The notes under the pieces are model-generated. The model was not told the origin of the DNA, did no database searches, and was given only the letters and a program-made list of their open reading frames with translations. A stretch of 64,000 nt of DNA from Sphingobacterium haloxyli (GTDB lineage: Bacteria > Bacteroidota > Bacteroidia > Sphingobacteriales > Sphingobacteriaceae), in contig NZ_PVBQ01000006.1 of NCBI RefSeq assembly GCF_002980525.1, positions 248,001 through 312,000 on the forward strand. The letters are read 5' to 3'. Within the stretch, counting starts at the first letter, position 1; the number at the start of each line of letters is the position of its first letter. This document shows, piece by piece, positions 25,000 to 35,084 of this stretch. A program made the position numbers and the translations under genes.

Positions 25000-26961
25000 A
25001 TGAAGAAGATTGCTTGTGTATTCCTGCTAGCTGCGACCATGACGACCGCGAACGCGCAGAAAGGGATTAAACTGACCTCTCCTAATGGTGATGTGACCAC
25101 GGAGATTAAACTGACGGATAAGATTTATTATTCCGTACTATGTAAGAACGATACCCTGTTGCATGACAACTCGCTCGGGCTAGAGCTCGATAATAGGGTA
25201 CTCGGGGATCGACCCAAATTAATAAGTAAAAAGGAGCAACAGATCAAAGAGCAATTGAAGCCTATCGTTCCGTTAAAGTTTTCTACTATTGATAATGTAT
25301 ATAATCAGCTTGTACTTCGTTTTAAGGATCAGTATGCCGTCGAGTTCCGCGCTTACGACGATGGTATTGCTTATCGGATCATTACCGATATTAGGGACAG
25401 TATCAATGTCGTATCGGAGGAGATGGATATCAACTTCACATCCGAAAATCTATTGCATGTACAGCAACCAGGTGGTTTCAAAACAGCCTACGAAGAAATC
25501 TATACCCACATCAATAGCACGGAGTGGAAACCTAATGGCAGGATGGCCGTACTCCCTATGCTTATCGACACAAAGAAGCCGTATAAAATATTGGTTTCAG
25601 AATCAGATCTCAGTGATTATCCCTGCATGTTTGTGAAAAGCAGCGGTCGGAATGGAATCACCGCGACTTTTCCTAAAGTACCGGTGAGGTTCGGCGAGGA
25701 TGGCGATCGTAGCGTGAAGATCCTGGCAGAAGCGGATTACATCGCAAGAACGACGGGCCGGCGCAGCTTCCCATGGCGTTACTTTGTGGTCTCGAAGCAG
25801 GACACCGAGATCATTACCAACACCATGACGTATAGGTTAGCAACGAAAAATGTACTCGCTGACGCTTCATGGATTAAACCGGGCCAAGCTAGCTGGGAAT
25901 GGTGGAACGGCGCAAAACCTTATGGCCCGGATGTGGACTTTGTATCGGGTTATAATTTGGATACGTATAAATATTTTATCGATTTCGCGCATAAATTTGG
26001 TATGCAGTACATTATCATGGACGAAGGATGGGCGAAAAGCACAAGAGATCCCTATACGCCGAATCCAGACGTAGATGTACATGAGATCATCAAATATGGT
26101 AAGGAAAGAAATGTGGGTGTATTTTTATGGTTAACGTGGTTGACCGTTGAGAAGAACTTGGGCCTGTTTGAACAGTTTGCTTCATGGGGTGTGAAGGGGG
26201 TAAAAATCGATTTTATGGACCGGAGCGATCAATGGATGGTTAACTATTACGAGCGTATCGCGAAGGAAGCGGCCAAACACAACCTGCTGGTAGATTTTCA
26301 CGGCTCCTTTAAGCCTGCCGGACTGGAATATAAATACCCCAATGTAATCTCTTACGAAGGGGTGCGCGGTATGGAGCAAATGGGAGGCTGTTATCCCGAC
26401 AATAGTGTGTACTTGCCTTTCATTCGTAATGCGGTCGGTCCAATGGATTATACGCCAGGCGCCATGATCAGTATGCAACCTAATGTATATAGAAGTGAGC
26501 GGCCGAACTCGGCAAGCATCGGCACCCGCGCATATCAAATGAGCCTGTTTGTAATTTTCGAAAGCGGTATACAGATGCTAGCTGATAATCCTACGCAGTA
26601 TTATCGTAACGCGGAATGTACGGACTTCATCACCAAAGTACCTACAACTTGGGACGAGACGGTTGCATTGAACGCAAAAGTAGGCGAATATGTTATTGTC
26701 GCAAAGCGTAAAGGGGAGAAGTGGTACATCGGTGGCATGACAAACAGTGAAGAGGACTGGCGCAATTTTCAACAAAAACTAACCTTCCTGACTGCTGGGA
26801 AAACATATAAAATGACCAGCTTCAAAGACGGGATTAATGCAGTTGAACAGGCAATGGATTATAGGAAAGAAGTGGCTGAGGTGACTGTCCATTCATCGAT
26901 CGAAATAAAGCTGGCTAAAAGCGGTGGCTTTGCTGCCGTTATAGAACCCTTAACCGAATAG
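25000..26961 (+). CDS. Glycoside hydrolase family 97, probably retaining alpha-galactosidase type
   Basis: 653-aa periplasmic enzyme with a signal peptide (residues 1-19, ending TTANAQ). The N-terminal beta-super-sandwich (~20-280) is followed by the (beta/alpha)8 barrel typical of GH97 (RRSFPWRYFVVSKQD; ASWEWWNGAKPYG; YIIMDEGWAK) and a C-terminal beta domain. GH97 divides into inverting SusB-type alpha-glucosidases using Glu bases and retaining members with an Asp nucleophile; here GVKGVKIDFMDRSDQW places Asp404 where the retaining alpha-galactosidase type (BtGal97b) has its nucleophile, so hydrolysis of terminal alpha-galactosides or similar is favoured (inference). First gene of the PUL operon, divergent from the HTCS gene, 148 bp before susC. 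Confidence 0.93.
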   Translation: MKKIACVFLLAATMTTANAQKGIKLTSPNGDVTTEIKLTDKIYYSVLCKNDTLLHDNSLGLELDNRVLGDRPKLISKKEQQIKEQLKPIVPLKFSTIDNVYNQLVLRFKDQYAVEFRAYDDGIAYRIITDIRDSINVVSEEMDINFTSENLLHVQQPGGFKTAYEEIYTHINSTEWKPNGRMAVLPMLIDTKKPYKILVSESDLSDYPCMFVKSSGRNGITATFPKVPVRFGEDGDRSVKILAEADYIARTTGRRSFPWRYFVVSKQDTEIITNTMTYRLATKNVLADASWIKPGQASWEWWNGAKPYGPDVDFVSGYNLDTYKYFIDFAHKFGMQYIIMDEGWAKSTRDPYTPNPDVDVHEIIKYGKERNVGVFLWLTWLTVEKNLGLFEQFASWGVKGVKIDFMDRSDQWMVNYYERIAKEAAKHNLLVDFHGSFKPAGLEYKYPNVISYEGVRGMEQMGGCYPDNSVYLPFIRNAVGPMDYTPGAMISMQPNVYRSERPNSASIGTRAYQMSLFVIFESGIQMLADNPTQYYRNAECTDFITKVPTTWDETVALNAKVGEYVIVAKRKGEKWYIGGMTNSEEDWRNFQQKLTFLTAGKTYKMTSFKDGINAVEQAMDYRKEVAEVTVHSSIEIKLAKSGGFAAVIEPLTE

Positions 26962-27109
26962 ATTAAACAAATTATAACCCTATAAAACTAAAAATATGTG
27001 ATCACAAAGAAAATTATGATAACGCTATTTATGATCAGCAAATTATTGCCGATGTAAACCTGTTACATACAGGAGAAATGATTACCAATTAACAAATAAA
27101 CTATAACCA

Positions 27110-30100
27110 ATGAAGAAAAAGGAATTTACCAAAATTCGAAGCATCAAACGGGGGATGCAGGTAAGTACGCCTCTATGTGCGATGTTACTGCTGTCGGCCA
27201 TTAACCTAAGTCCGACCGTGGCTGGAACGTCCCCTTTATCAGCTGCAAAAGCCAATATTATAAGGGCTTCGGTGCAGCAGCGTACCCTGTCAGGTAAGGT
27301 GACAGGCCCAGATGGTACACCGCTGGTAGGTGTTACGGTTTCCATCGCCGATTTTTCCATATCGACACAAACGGATAGAAACGGGGAATATGACTTTCGC
27401 ATTCCCGAAGAGGCTAAAACCGTTCGATTTACTTTTGTGGGATTTAAGGAAGTCGAACAGCCGCTACAAAATCGGACTCGCATTGACGTACAGCTTGAAG
27501 AGGTTTCTGACGACCTTGAAGAGGTAGTGGTCGTGGGATATGGTACACAGAAGAAAATACAGACCTTAGGTGCCCAATCAAACCTAAACGTAACAGAGCT
27601 GAAACAACCTGTTGCCAACATCAGTACGGTGCTCGCCGGGCGGGTATCTGGTGTGGTCGGGATGCAGCGTAGTGCCGAGCCTGGTCTGGATGGTGCCCAA
27701 CTGTGGATCAGGGGTTTCAATACCTTGAACAACTCTAGTCCGCTTGTATTGGTTGATGGGGTAGAACGGAGCTTCAGTAACATTGACCCCAACGATATTG
27801 AATCATTTAATATTCTAAAGGATGCTTCTTCAACATCGGTATATGGTGTACGCGGTGCCAATGGGGTAATACTGATTACCACAAAGAAGGGAATGGCGCT
27901 GGATAAACCGCGAATAGAAGTAGATTATTACCAGGGTATAACCGAATTTACGCGTGTGCCCGATATGGTCGATGGCGTGACCTATATGCAGATGGCTAAC
28001 GAGGCTAATGTGACGAGAGGAAATTCGCCGATCTACTCGGAAGACCGGATACGCAAAACACTTTCCCAGGAGGATCCGATGCTCTACCCGGATGTAGACT
28101 GGTTTAAGGAAATATTTAACCGGTTCGGGAACAACCGCAAGGCCAACCTCAGTATCCGGGGTGGTGCACCGCGAATGAACTATTATGTATCGGCAGGCTA
28201 CTACGATGAAAAAGGCCTGTTTAAAACCGATGGCCTATCGCAGTATAATTCAGAGATTGCTTTTAAACGGTATAACTTTACTTCGGCTTTAACCGTACAT
28301 GCGACGAAAACGACCACGGTTGATCTGGGGGTAAAAGGCTGGATATCGAACGGAAATTATCCAGGTACAGGGACAAATGCCATCTTCTCATCGGTCTTTA
28401 ACTTATATCCGATCTTATATCCGGTAAAATACCCGGATGGTTCAGAACCTTTTGTATCTACCGGTGGTGGTTTGAACAACCCATATGGATTGTTGACCAA
28501 TCGGGGATACGTGACGACTTATGAGAATCAGATGATGTCGGACATCCATGTCAAACAGAAACTGGATTTTATTACTGAAGGACTTTCGGCTCGTGTCCTA
28601 TATTCTTTCGATGCACAGAATACAAATAGATTAAATCGATCCAAAATACCTTATACGTACTATGCGCAGACGCGCGATGAGAATGGTGAACTCGTCTATG
28701 AACGGACAGATGGTGGATCCGGTAAAGATTACCTTGATTTTAGTCGTAATAACGGCGGACAAAGACAATTTTACCTGGAATCGGCTATTAATTATAGCCG
28801 CGACTTTGGTGGACACTCGGTTAACGGCTTATTCTTATATAACCAATCAGACCGGATCAGTGCCACAGCTGGCGATCTGATTGGATCAATTCCATACCGT
28901 AGCCGTGGGATTGTGGGTAGGGGAAGTTATGCCTATCAGGATAAATACCTCGCGGAAGTAAGCTTCGGATATAACGGATCGGAAAATTTTGCACCCGAAA
29001 CCAGATATGGAATTTTCCCATCGTATGCTGTGGGATGGGTGCCCTCGAACGAAAAGTTCTGGGGTAATATGGATCAGGTGATTCAATTGTTGAAGGTTAG
29101 GGCATCGTATGGTTTAGTGGGTAGTGGTGACATTAGTGGAAGGCGATTTGCCTATATTGCCACGGTAGCCAATACGGGTGGATACAGTTACGGCCAAAAC
29201 AGAGACAATAACATTGGCGGATTAGATATTGGCGATTATGCCTCGACAGTAACTTGGGAAACGGAGAAGAATACCAATATTGGTCTTGAACTTAAAACCT
29301 TTGATAATGCGTTGGAAGTGATGGTGGATGTGTTCAAGCGTCGTAGGGAAAATATTTTCCTGACCCGCGCATCAGTCCCCGCCTCGGTAGGTCTACGTTC
29401 TAACCCGCTGGGTAACCTGGGAATCGCAGAAAACAAAGGTATCGACATCACCGCCAACTTCAGTAAGCAATGGGGCGAGTGGGGCGCTACCTTCCGAGGT
29501 ACATTTACGTACAACTCGAACAAGCTGATCGAAAACGACGAACCCGCTAAACCGTATCCATGGATGGAGAAACGTGGACATCGTCTTTTTCAGCGCTTTG
29601 GCTATATTGCGGATGGTTTCTATACGCAGGAAGAGATCGAAGATCCGACGGTTGCACGTACCGCAGGCATCATACAGGCGGGCGACTTAAAATTCAGGGA
29701 TCTTAATGGCGATGGCGTAATTGATGCGAATGACCAAACCGCCATCGGACTGGATCATGTACCTCAGATTTTATACGGTTTTGGTCTTACGGCAGCTTAC
29801 AAGGGGTTCTCTTTAGGGGCTTTTTTCCAAGGAGTGGATAAAGTAGAATTTTCCCTTTCGACCACTTTCATGCCTTTCCGTGCTGGATCTGCCCGTGGAA
29901 GTTTGTTTAACAATATTCACGACCGCTGGACGGAAGACGACCAACGGCAGGATGCATTTTATCCCCGTCTTTCTTATGGTGATATTAACCAGAACTACAC
30001 GGCCTCAAGCAGCCACTGGATTCAAAATGGTCGCTTTTTACGGATGAAGACTTTGGACTTTGGCTATACGATACCGAAGGGTTCTTTTAGTAGTTGGGGC

Positions 30101-30247
30101 GTGGAGAACGCACGTATCTATTTCATCGGTTACAACCTGTTGACCTTTAGTCCGTTTAAAATGTTTGATCCGGAGCTGGGTAGTGGCGCAGGCGATCGAT
30201 ATCCAAATATTAAGACGTATAGCTTAGGTCTGAACATTACTTTTTAA
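27110..30247 (+). CDS. SusC/RagA-family TonB-dependent transporter without STN domain, 1045 aa
   Basis: Outer-membrane importer of the HTCS-controlled locus. After the signal peptide (CAMLLLSAINLSPTVAG), residues ~60-135 form the carboxypeptidase-like domain (LSGKVTGPDGTPLVGVTVSI), then the EEVVVVGYGTQKK TonB-box-like segment, plug (LVLVDGVERSFSN, NILKDASSTSVYGVRGANG) and barrel ending KTYSLGLNITF. Unlike the other four SusC proteins of the window it has no STN domain, which matches control by a hybrid two-component system rather than by sigma/anti-sigma signalling. Strong paralogy with the SusC at 50511-53882 can be read in the plug and barrel. The 149-bp gap in front holds no gene. Confidence 0.95.
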   Translation: MKKKEFTKIRSIKRGMQVSTPLCAMLLLSAINLSPTVAGTSPLSAAKANIIRASVQQRTLSGKVTGPDGTPLVGVTVSIADFSISTQTDRNGEYDFRIPEEAKTVRFTFVGFKEVEQPLQNRTRIDVQLEEVSDDLEEVVVVGYGTQKKIQTLGAQSNLNVTELKQPVANISTVLAGRVSGVVGMQRSAEPGLDGAQLWIRGFNTLNNSSPLVLVDGVERSFSNIDPNDIESFNILKDASSTSVYGVRGANGVILITTKKGMALDKPRIEVDYYQGITEFTRVPDMVDGVTYMQMANEANVTRGNSPIYSEDRIRKTLSQEDPMLYPDVDWFKEIFNRFGNNRKANLSIRGGAPRMNYYVSAGYYDEKGLFKTDGLSQYNSEIAFKRYNFTSALTVHATKTTTVDLGVKGWISNGNYPGTGTNAIFSSVFNLYPILYPVKYPDGSEPFVSTGGGLNNPYGLLTNRGYVTTYENQMMSDIHVKQKLDFITEGLSARVLYSFDAQNTNRLNRSKIPYTYYAQTRDENGELVYERTDGGSGKDYLDFSRNNGGQRQFYLESAINYSRDFGGHSVNGLFLYNQSDRISATAGDLIGSIPYRSRGIVGRGSYAYQDKYLAEVSFGYNGSENFAPETRYGIFPSYAVGWVPSNEKFWGNMDQVIQLLKVRASYGLVGSGDISGRRFAYIATVANTGGYSYGQNRDNNIGGLDIGDYASTVTWETEKNTNIGLELKTFDNALEVMVDVFKRRRENIFLTRASVPASVGLRSNPLGNLGIAENKGIDITANFSKQWGEWGATFRGTFTYNSNKLIENDEPAKPYPWMEKRGHRLFQRFGYIADGFYTQEEIEDPTVARTAGIIQAGDLKFRDLNGDGVIDANDQTAIGLDHVPQILYGFGLTAAYKGFSLGAFFQGVDKVEFSLSTTFMPFRAGSARGSLFNNIHDRWTEDDQRQDAFYPRLSYGDINQNYTASSSHWIQNGRFLRMKTLDFGYTIPKGSFSSWGVENARIYFIGYNLLTFSPFKMFDPELGSGAGDRYPNIKTYSLGLNITF

Positions 30248-30258
30248 TTCTGCTAATT

Positions 30259-32046
30259 ATGAACACAAAAATAAAAACATATATAGGGCTGTTGCTGATA
30301 CTGATATGCAGTTCATGCGATAAGGATTTCTTTGATCAGGTACCCGATGACCGCCTGCAGATTGGAGATATTTTTAAACGCCGTACGACAACCGAGCAGT
30401 ATTTGGCGAATATATACAATCGGATTCGCGCACAGATGGACTGGCGCTTTGACAACAGTTTCGAAAGCTTGTCGGACGACATTGATGTGACTTACAACGA
30501 TATGGCACCCTTCCAGCTGAATATTGGAAACTGGGACCGTAATACTAGCGCCTTCAACAGGTGGGGCCACTACTATCAGGGCATTCGCTCGGCTACATTT
30601 TTTATTCAGAATGTAGACGTAAATCCAGAGGTTCCAGACGCTGAAAAGACGAAATGGAAGGCCGAAGCCCGCTTCCTCCGTGCTTACTTCTACGCCAATC
30701 TAATGATGCAGTATGGCCCGGTGATCCTTATGCCTGAAGAATTGCTTGCACCGGATGCAACCATTGAGGAAATCAGCCTCCCGCGAAATACGTATGACGA
30801 ATGTGTCGATTATGTCGTCAACGAGATCAATACGGCTATCCCTGACTTGCCAATGACCCCGGTAAACACACGGGAATGGGGGAGAATAAACCGCGGAATG
30901 GCACTTGCTTTTAAATCGCGTGTACTATTATATGCTGCCAGCCCGCTATTTAATGGGAATACCGATTATGCAGACTTTAAAAACCTGGATGGTACGGTAC
31001 TGGTCAGCCAGCAATATGATGCCAATAAATGGAAGCTGGCAGCTGATGCCGCGAAAGATATGATTGATTTCGGTCAGTATAGTCTTTATGTGGAACGGGA
31101 TGCAGGCGGCGCCATTAAGCCGTATGAATCCCTAAAGAACGTGCATCTGACGGATTGGAATTCAGAAGTAATCATGGCCCGTGTATCGGATAATTTTGGG
31201 CCGGACAAAATGGGCTCGCCACGAAATGTCGGCGGATGGTCGGCCTTCGGACCAACGCAGCAACTCGTGGATGCCTTTTTTATGTCCAACGGACGACCGA
31301 TAACTGATCCAGCCTCGGGATACAGCGAAACGGGCACAACGGCGCAGGATACAAGATATTACGCACCCGGCACCTCGAATATGTATGTCGGCCGTGAACC
31401 GCGCTTTTACGTGGCCATTACTTTCAACCTCAGCAAATGGATAAACAACGACAGGGGAAGTAATAACCAGCCAGTAACCGTACAGATGTACAGTGGCGGA
31501 AATAGCGGTCTCTATAACGGTCGTAACTATTCCAGGACAGGATATGGCGCCAGAAAACTGGTGCATCCGAGTACGACACTGGAGCCCGATCGTATCCAAG
31601 GGCGTTTGGAAGTACAGCTCAGATTGGCTGAAGTTTATCTGAATTATGTAGAGGCTTTGAACGAATATGATCCAGAACATCCGGACATTGTAAAATACCT
31701 GAACATGATCCGCGAAAGAGCGGGAATCCCGCAATACGGTTCAGCAGATGGAATGGTGCCGGTACCGGGGGATAAGGATGCCATGCGGCAGGCCATACAG
31801 CAAGAGCGCCGTGTTGAACTGTGCTTTGAAAATTTACGGTACTTTGATACACATCGCTGGAAGATAGCTGCTCAAACCGACGGAGGCGATTTCTATGGGA
31901 TGAATATCGAAGCGACAACATCTGCCGGATTCCATCAACGCACTGTTTTTGAAACCCGTCAATGGAAAGACAAGCAGTACCTGTGGAATATTGTACAGGA
32001 TGAGCTGAATAAAAATAGAAATCTCGTTGAAAATCCAGGGTGGTAA
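30259..32046 (+). CDS. SusD/RagB-family outer-membrane lipoprotein, 595 aa
   Basis: Partner of the SusC just upstream (11 bp gap). The lipoprotein signal ends at Cys20 (LLLILICSSC), followed by the frequent DKDFFDQVPDDRL start of mature SusD proteins. Family blocks are visible: WGHYYQGIRSATFFIQNVD, WKAEARFLRAYFYANLMMQY, RNTYDECVDYVVNEIN, LNYVEALNEYD and ERRVELCFENLRYFDTHRWK, ending ENPGW. It captures glycan at the surface and hands it to SusC. It resembles the SusD at 48635-50491 across the whole length, so the two SusCD pairs are paralogous though regulated differently. Confidence 0.95.
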   Translation: MNTKIKTYIGLLLILICSSCDKDFFDQVPDDRLQIGDIFKRRTTTEQYLANIYNRIRAQMDWRFDNSFESLSDDIDVTYNDMAPFQLNIGNWDRNTSAFNRWGHYYQGIRSATFFIQNVDVNPEVPDAEKTKWKAEARFLRAYFYANLMMQYGPVILMPEELLAPDATIEEISLPRNTYDECVDYVVNEINTAIPDLPMTPVNTREWGRINRGMALAFKSRVLLYAASPLFNGNTDYADFKNLDGTVLVSQQYDANKWKLAADAAKDMIDFGQYSLYVERDAGGAIKPYESLKNVHLTDWNSEVIMARVSDNFGPDKMGSPRNVGGWSAFGPTQQLVDAFFMSNGRPITDPASGYSETGTTAQDTRYYAPGTSNMYVGREPRFYVAITFNLSKWINNDRGSNNQPVTVQMYSGGNSGLYNGRNYSRTGYGARKLVHPSTTLEPDRIQGRLEVQLRLAEVYLNYVEALNEYDPEHPDIVKYLNMIRERAGIPQYGSADGMVPVPGDKDAMRQAIQQERRVELCFENLRYFDTHRWKIAAQTDGGDFYGMNIEATTSAGFHQRTVFETRQWKDKQYLWNIVQDELNKNRNLVENPGW

Positions 32047-32083
32047 CTACATTCGACTATAGCAAATAACGAAAGCAACTATA

Positions 32084-33682
32084 ATGAAAAATATGATAGC
32101 TATATATACGCTCGCCGTGGCATCCGCAATATATTTTGTGGCCTGCGAGAAAAAAGAACAAGGTGGACTCGGTGAAGGCCGGGTACAAGGGGTAGATTTG
32201 CGTGCTCCGGTCGACGGGAGTACGGTAACGCTCGCCGAGAACGGTGATGGACTTCAATTCAAGTGGTCTGAAGCCACCGTCTCGAATGGCACATTAGCCT
32301 TTTATACCGTTGTATTTGATAAGGCTTCGGGCGATTTTTCGCAGCCAATCATGAGCCGCCGCCCCGATAAACTGGGATCCGCGACTGTGCTGACCGTACC
32401 TCGTATGACGTTGGACTCGCTGGCAAGGGCGGTGGGCGCTACGGTAGGCAACCCGGTCGATATCAAATGGACCGTGCAGGCGAGTACGGGTATCAATGGC
32501 GCTCTTGCAAAGCAACCATTTACCTTAAAACTCGAAGTAACCCAGGACCAACAGGGGGATATGCTGATGACGGCTGCAGATCAGATGATGGATGCGTTGG
32601 TTACTCATTTTCTGGACGGCATGCCACTGGATATCTGGGGCGAATACTATCCACGACGAAATACGTTTTGGGACGGAGCCTCTACGGTGTGGGGCCAGGG
32701 AGCGGCATTTTCAGGATATACGGCACTCAAAGTTATGGGAGAACACGACCAGGCGCTTAAGGCAAAGTATGCAACGCTCTATGACAATAGGCTACTTACG
32801 TCGATTGATAAATTCCGAAATCAAAGACAGGGCGGTCCTGAGGGATATGCTGTATTTCCGGGTGGCGGCGATGAGCGATTCTACGACGATAATGTGTGGA
32901 TCGGATTAGATATGGTCGATCTGTACATGCTGACCAAGGATACCAAATACCTCGATCGTGCAAAACTCGTCTGGAATTTTGTGCTGTCGGGAACCAACGA
33001 TCTGATGGGCGGAGGGGTACACTGGAAGGAAGGCGACAAAGGAAAAAATACCTGTTCGACCGCACCTGCGGCAGTACTGGGAGCAAAGCTTTATCAGGCG
33101 ACCAACGAGCAGGTATACCTCGATCGTGCAAAGGAATTCTACCATTGGGTGAAAGATCGGCTTCAAGATCCAGAAGATAAGTTGTATTGGGACAACATCA
33201 AGCTGTCCGATCCGGACAATCCGGGATCAGCGGTAATCGTAGACAAAACAAAATTCACCTATAACGCAGGGCAGCCTGTACAGGCCGCTGTATTGTTATA
33301 TGAGATTACGGGCGACAACCAATACCTGACGGATGCCCGCGAAACGGCTGAAGCAGCTTACAAACACTGGTTCAAACCTTACCATTCCAGCGCGCTTGGT
33401 GAGGAAATCGTGATGTGGACGGATAACAATGTGTGGTTCAATGCAATTCTGTTGAGGGGTTACATCGAATTGTGCCGCGTAGACAAGGATGAAAAGTACG
33501 TACAGGCTTACCGAAAAATAATGCAACATGCCTGGATGTCTCCAGTAAGGGATGCACAGACAAATTTACTGAACAATGATTTTAAAGCAACCGCTCCGCG
33601 ACCGGAATCGGGAATCCTGTATCAGGGTGCCTGCGTCGAGATGCTGGCGAGGCTTGGAGATTTTGAAGCAAAAAAATTGTAA
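32084..33682 (+). CDS. SusE-like domain fused to a GH76 catalytic domain, lipoprotein, 532 aa
   Basis: A lipoprotein signal ends at Cys21 (ASAIYFVAC). Residues ~35-155 match the N-terminal domain of SusE-type surface glycan-binding proteins (VDLRAPVDGSTVTLAENGDG; LQFKWSEATVSNG). Residues ~165-530 form an (alpha/alpha)6 barrel of family GH76, with the catalytic double Asp at 268-269 (ERFYDDNVWIGLDMVD). GH76 enzymes are endo-alpha-1,6-mannanases or transglycosylases. Fusing the binding module to the enzyme would anchor the hydrolase on the cell surface beside SusCD. Third in the susCD transcript, 37 bp after susD. GH76 assignment is strong; substrate is inferred. Confidence 0.88.
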   Translation: MKNMIAIYTLAVASAIYFVACEKKEQGGLGEGRVQGVDLRAPVDGSTVTLAENGDGLQFKWSEATVSNGTLAFYTVVFDKASGDFSQPIMSRRPDKLGSATVLTVPRMTLDSLARAVGATVGNPVDIKWTVQASTGINGALAKQPFTLKLEVTQDQQGDMLMTAADQMMDALVTHFLDGMPLDIWGEYYPRRNTFWDGASTVWGQGAAFSGYTALKVMGEHDQALKAKYATLYDNRLLTSIDKFRNQRQGGPEGYAVFPGGGDERFYDDNVWIGLDMVDLYMLTKDTKYLDRAKLVWNFVLSGTNDLMGGGVHWKEGDKGKNTCSTAPAAVLGAKLYQATNEQVYLDRAKEFYHWVKDRLQDPEDKLYWDNIKLSDPDNPGSAVIVDKTKFTYNAGQPVQAAVLLYEITGDNQYLTDARETAEAAYKHWFKPYHSSALGEEIVMWTDNNVWFNAILLRGYIELCRVDKDEKYVQAYRKIMQHAWMSPVRDAQTNLLNNDFKATAPRPESGILYQGACVEMLARLGDFEAKKL

Positions 33683-33702
33683 AATTATTAATATACCGAA
33701 TT

Positions 33703-34998
33703 ATGATACATTTGATCAAAAATAGCGTGGCCATACTAGCCCTACTATGCATCTTTTGGAGCTGCTCCAAGGAGGATGAAATAAAAGTGAACGATATCCT
33801 GATCCAGAATATCGACAACGACGGCTTGAGTATCCCATTGAACGAAACATTTCAAGTAGAAGCTGCTGTGGCTCCTGCAAATGCGGAAAGAGGTGGGATT
33901 ACCTACAAATCGAGCGATGAGGAAATATTTACCGTGTCGGCAAAAGGATTAATCACACCCAAGAACATGGGCGAAGCAGATTTGATCGTGAAGACCCAGG
34001 ACGGTAGTAGGTTAAGTGATCAACGGACAATTACGATCGAAAGACCATCCATTGAAACCATTGAAGTAGACGGAATGGTAGACGGCTATCTTATCGTAGG
34101 GTATAACCTGGAACAGAAGGTGATGATCAATTTGCTGCCCGAAAATAGCACGCCGTTGGTAACATTTCACACAGATGACGCCAGTGTATTTACTATAAGT
34201 GAAGCCGGCAGGGCGTTGGGGCATCGTTTAAATGGTGAGGCTAATTTAACCGTTCGGGCAGTGCATAATCCAGAAATTCATACGACCGTTAAAGTGAAGG
34301 TGCTGGATCTGACCGTATCTGAGATCGTTGCGCCGACTAATCGGTTGAGCATTGTACCAATGGGAGGCACGTATCAATTAAGGAGAGAACTAACCATATT
34401 GCCAGCTATAGCAGCCGGGGTCGAACTCCGTTATGAAAGTAACCGCCCCGATATTGCGACGGTAGACGAGGGGGGTGTCGTAACGGCAAAAGGCCGGGGT
34501 GAGGTGGAGATTACTATTTCATCCAAAGATGCTAATCCAGTACAGTCTACCGTGACCTTCTTCATCGAAGCGGAACTTAGTTACACGGGATGGACCGTTA
34601 CTGCATCTTCTTTCAATCAATCACAGGGCACACCGGGAGCAATCTTGGTTGATGGAGCTTCACCTTTTTGGCACAGCAAATGGGAAGGTGGTTCGGAAAA
34701 GCTACCACACTGGATTCTAGTGGATATGAAAGCAGAACAGATGATTACCGAAATCATGATTAACAGGAGAACAACAAATACGGATTTGCGCAAAGGCTTC
34801 ATTGAAGTGAGCCAAAATGGCGGTACTTTTACGCACGTGGGTGAGCTAAACTGGGGATCTGCACCGGCATCGGACGATAAGCGTTTTGTAGCTTTTGCGA
34901 AGCAGAAAGTTCGTTACATCCGTATCACGGTAACCGAAAGCAACAGAGGCGATAATGCAAGTATTAATCGTATGCGCGTATACGGCGCGAGTGAATAG
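33703..34998 (+). CDS. Surface lipoprotein with Big2 (Ig-like) repeats and C-terminal F5/8C domain, 431 aa
   Basis: The lipoprotein signal ends in FWSC (Cys ~21). Three bacterial Ig-like Big2 units follow (e.g. PANAERGGITYKSSDEEIFT; VSAKGLITPKNMGEADLIVK; YESNRPDIATVDEGGVVTAK), then an F5/8 type C (discoidin, CBM32-like) module at ~295-430 (VTASSFNQSQGTPGAILVDG; KLPHWILVDMKAEQMITEIM; VRYIRITVTE). No catalytic motif is visible. Position after SusE-GH76 suggests a surface glycan-binding protein, the role SusF plays in the starch locus (inference). Confidence 0.85.
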   Translation: MIHLIKNSVAILALLCIFWSCSKEDEIKVNDILIQNIDNDGLSIPLNETFQVEAAVAPANAERGGITYKSSDEEIFTVSAKGLITPKNMGEADLIVKTQDGSRLSDQRTITIERPSIETIEVDGMVDGYLIVGYNLEQKVMINLLPENSTPLVTFHTDDASVFTISEAGRALGHRLNGEANLTVRAVHNPEIHTTVKVKVLDLTVSEIVAPTNRLSIVPMGGTYQLRRELTILPAIAAGVELRYESNRPDIATVDEGGVVTAKGRGEVEITISSKDANPVQSTVTFFIEAELSYTGWTVTASSFNQSQGTPGAILVDGASPFWHSKWEGGSEKLPHWILVDMKAEQMITEIMINRRTTNTDLRKGFIEVSQNGGTFTHVGELNWGSAPASDDKRFVAFAKQKVRYIRITVTESNRGDNASINRMRVYGASE

Positions 34999-35034
34999 TA
35001 TGTGGATTGCATATTAAAATAAATGAGTAATATA

Positions 35035-35061
35035 GGCCATTGGCACTTTTTGCCAATGGCC
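35035..35061 (+). terminator. Strong hairpin between the Big2/F5-8C and GH105 genes
   Basis: A perfect 11-bp stem (GGCCATTGGCA / TGCCAATGGCC) with loop CTTTT is followed by TTATG, without a real T-run. It could lower read-through into GH105 or protect the upstream mRNA 3' end. Confidence 0.55.
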
Positions 35062-35084
35062 TTATGACGTAGCGAATAGATAGT

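Noticed and set aside
27082..27882. 266-codon antisense frame opposite the start of susC
   Set aside because: Serine/threonine-rich shadow of a conserved TonB-receptor region, no independent support.
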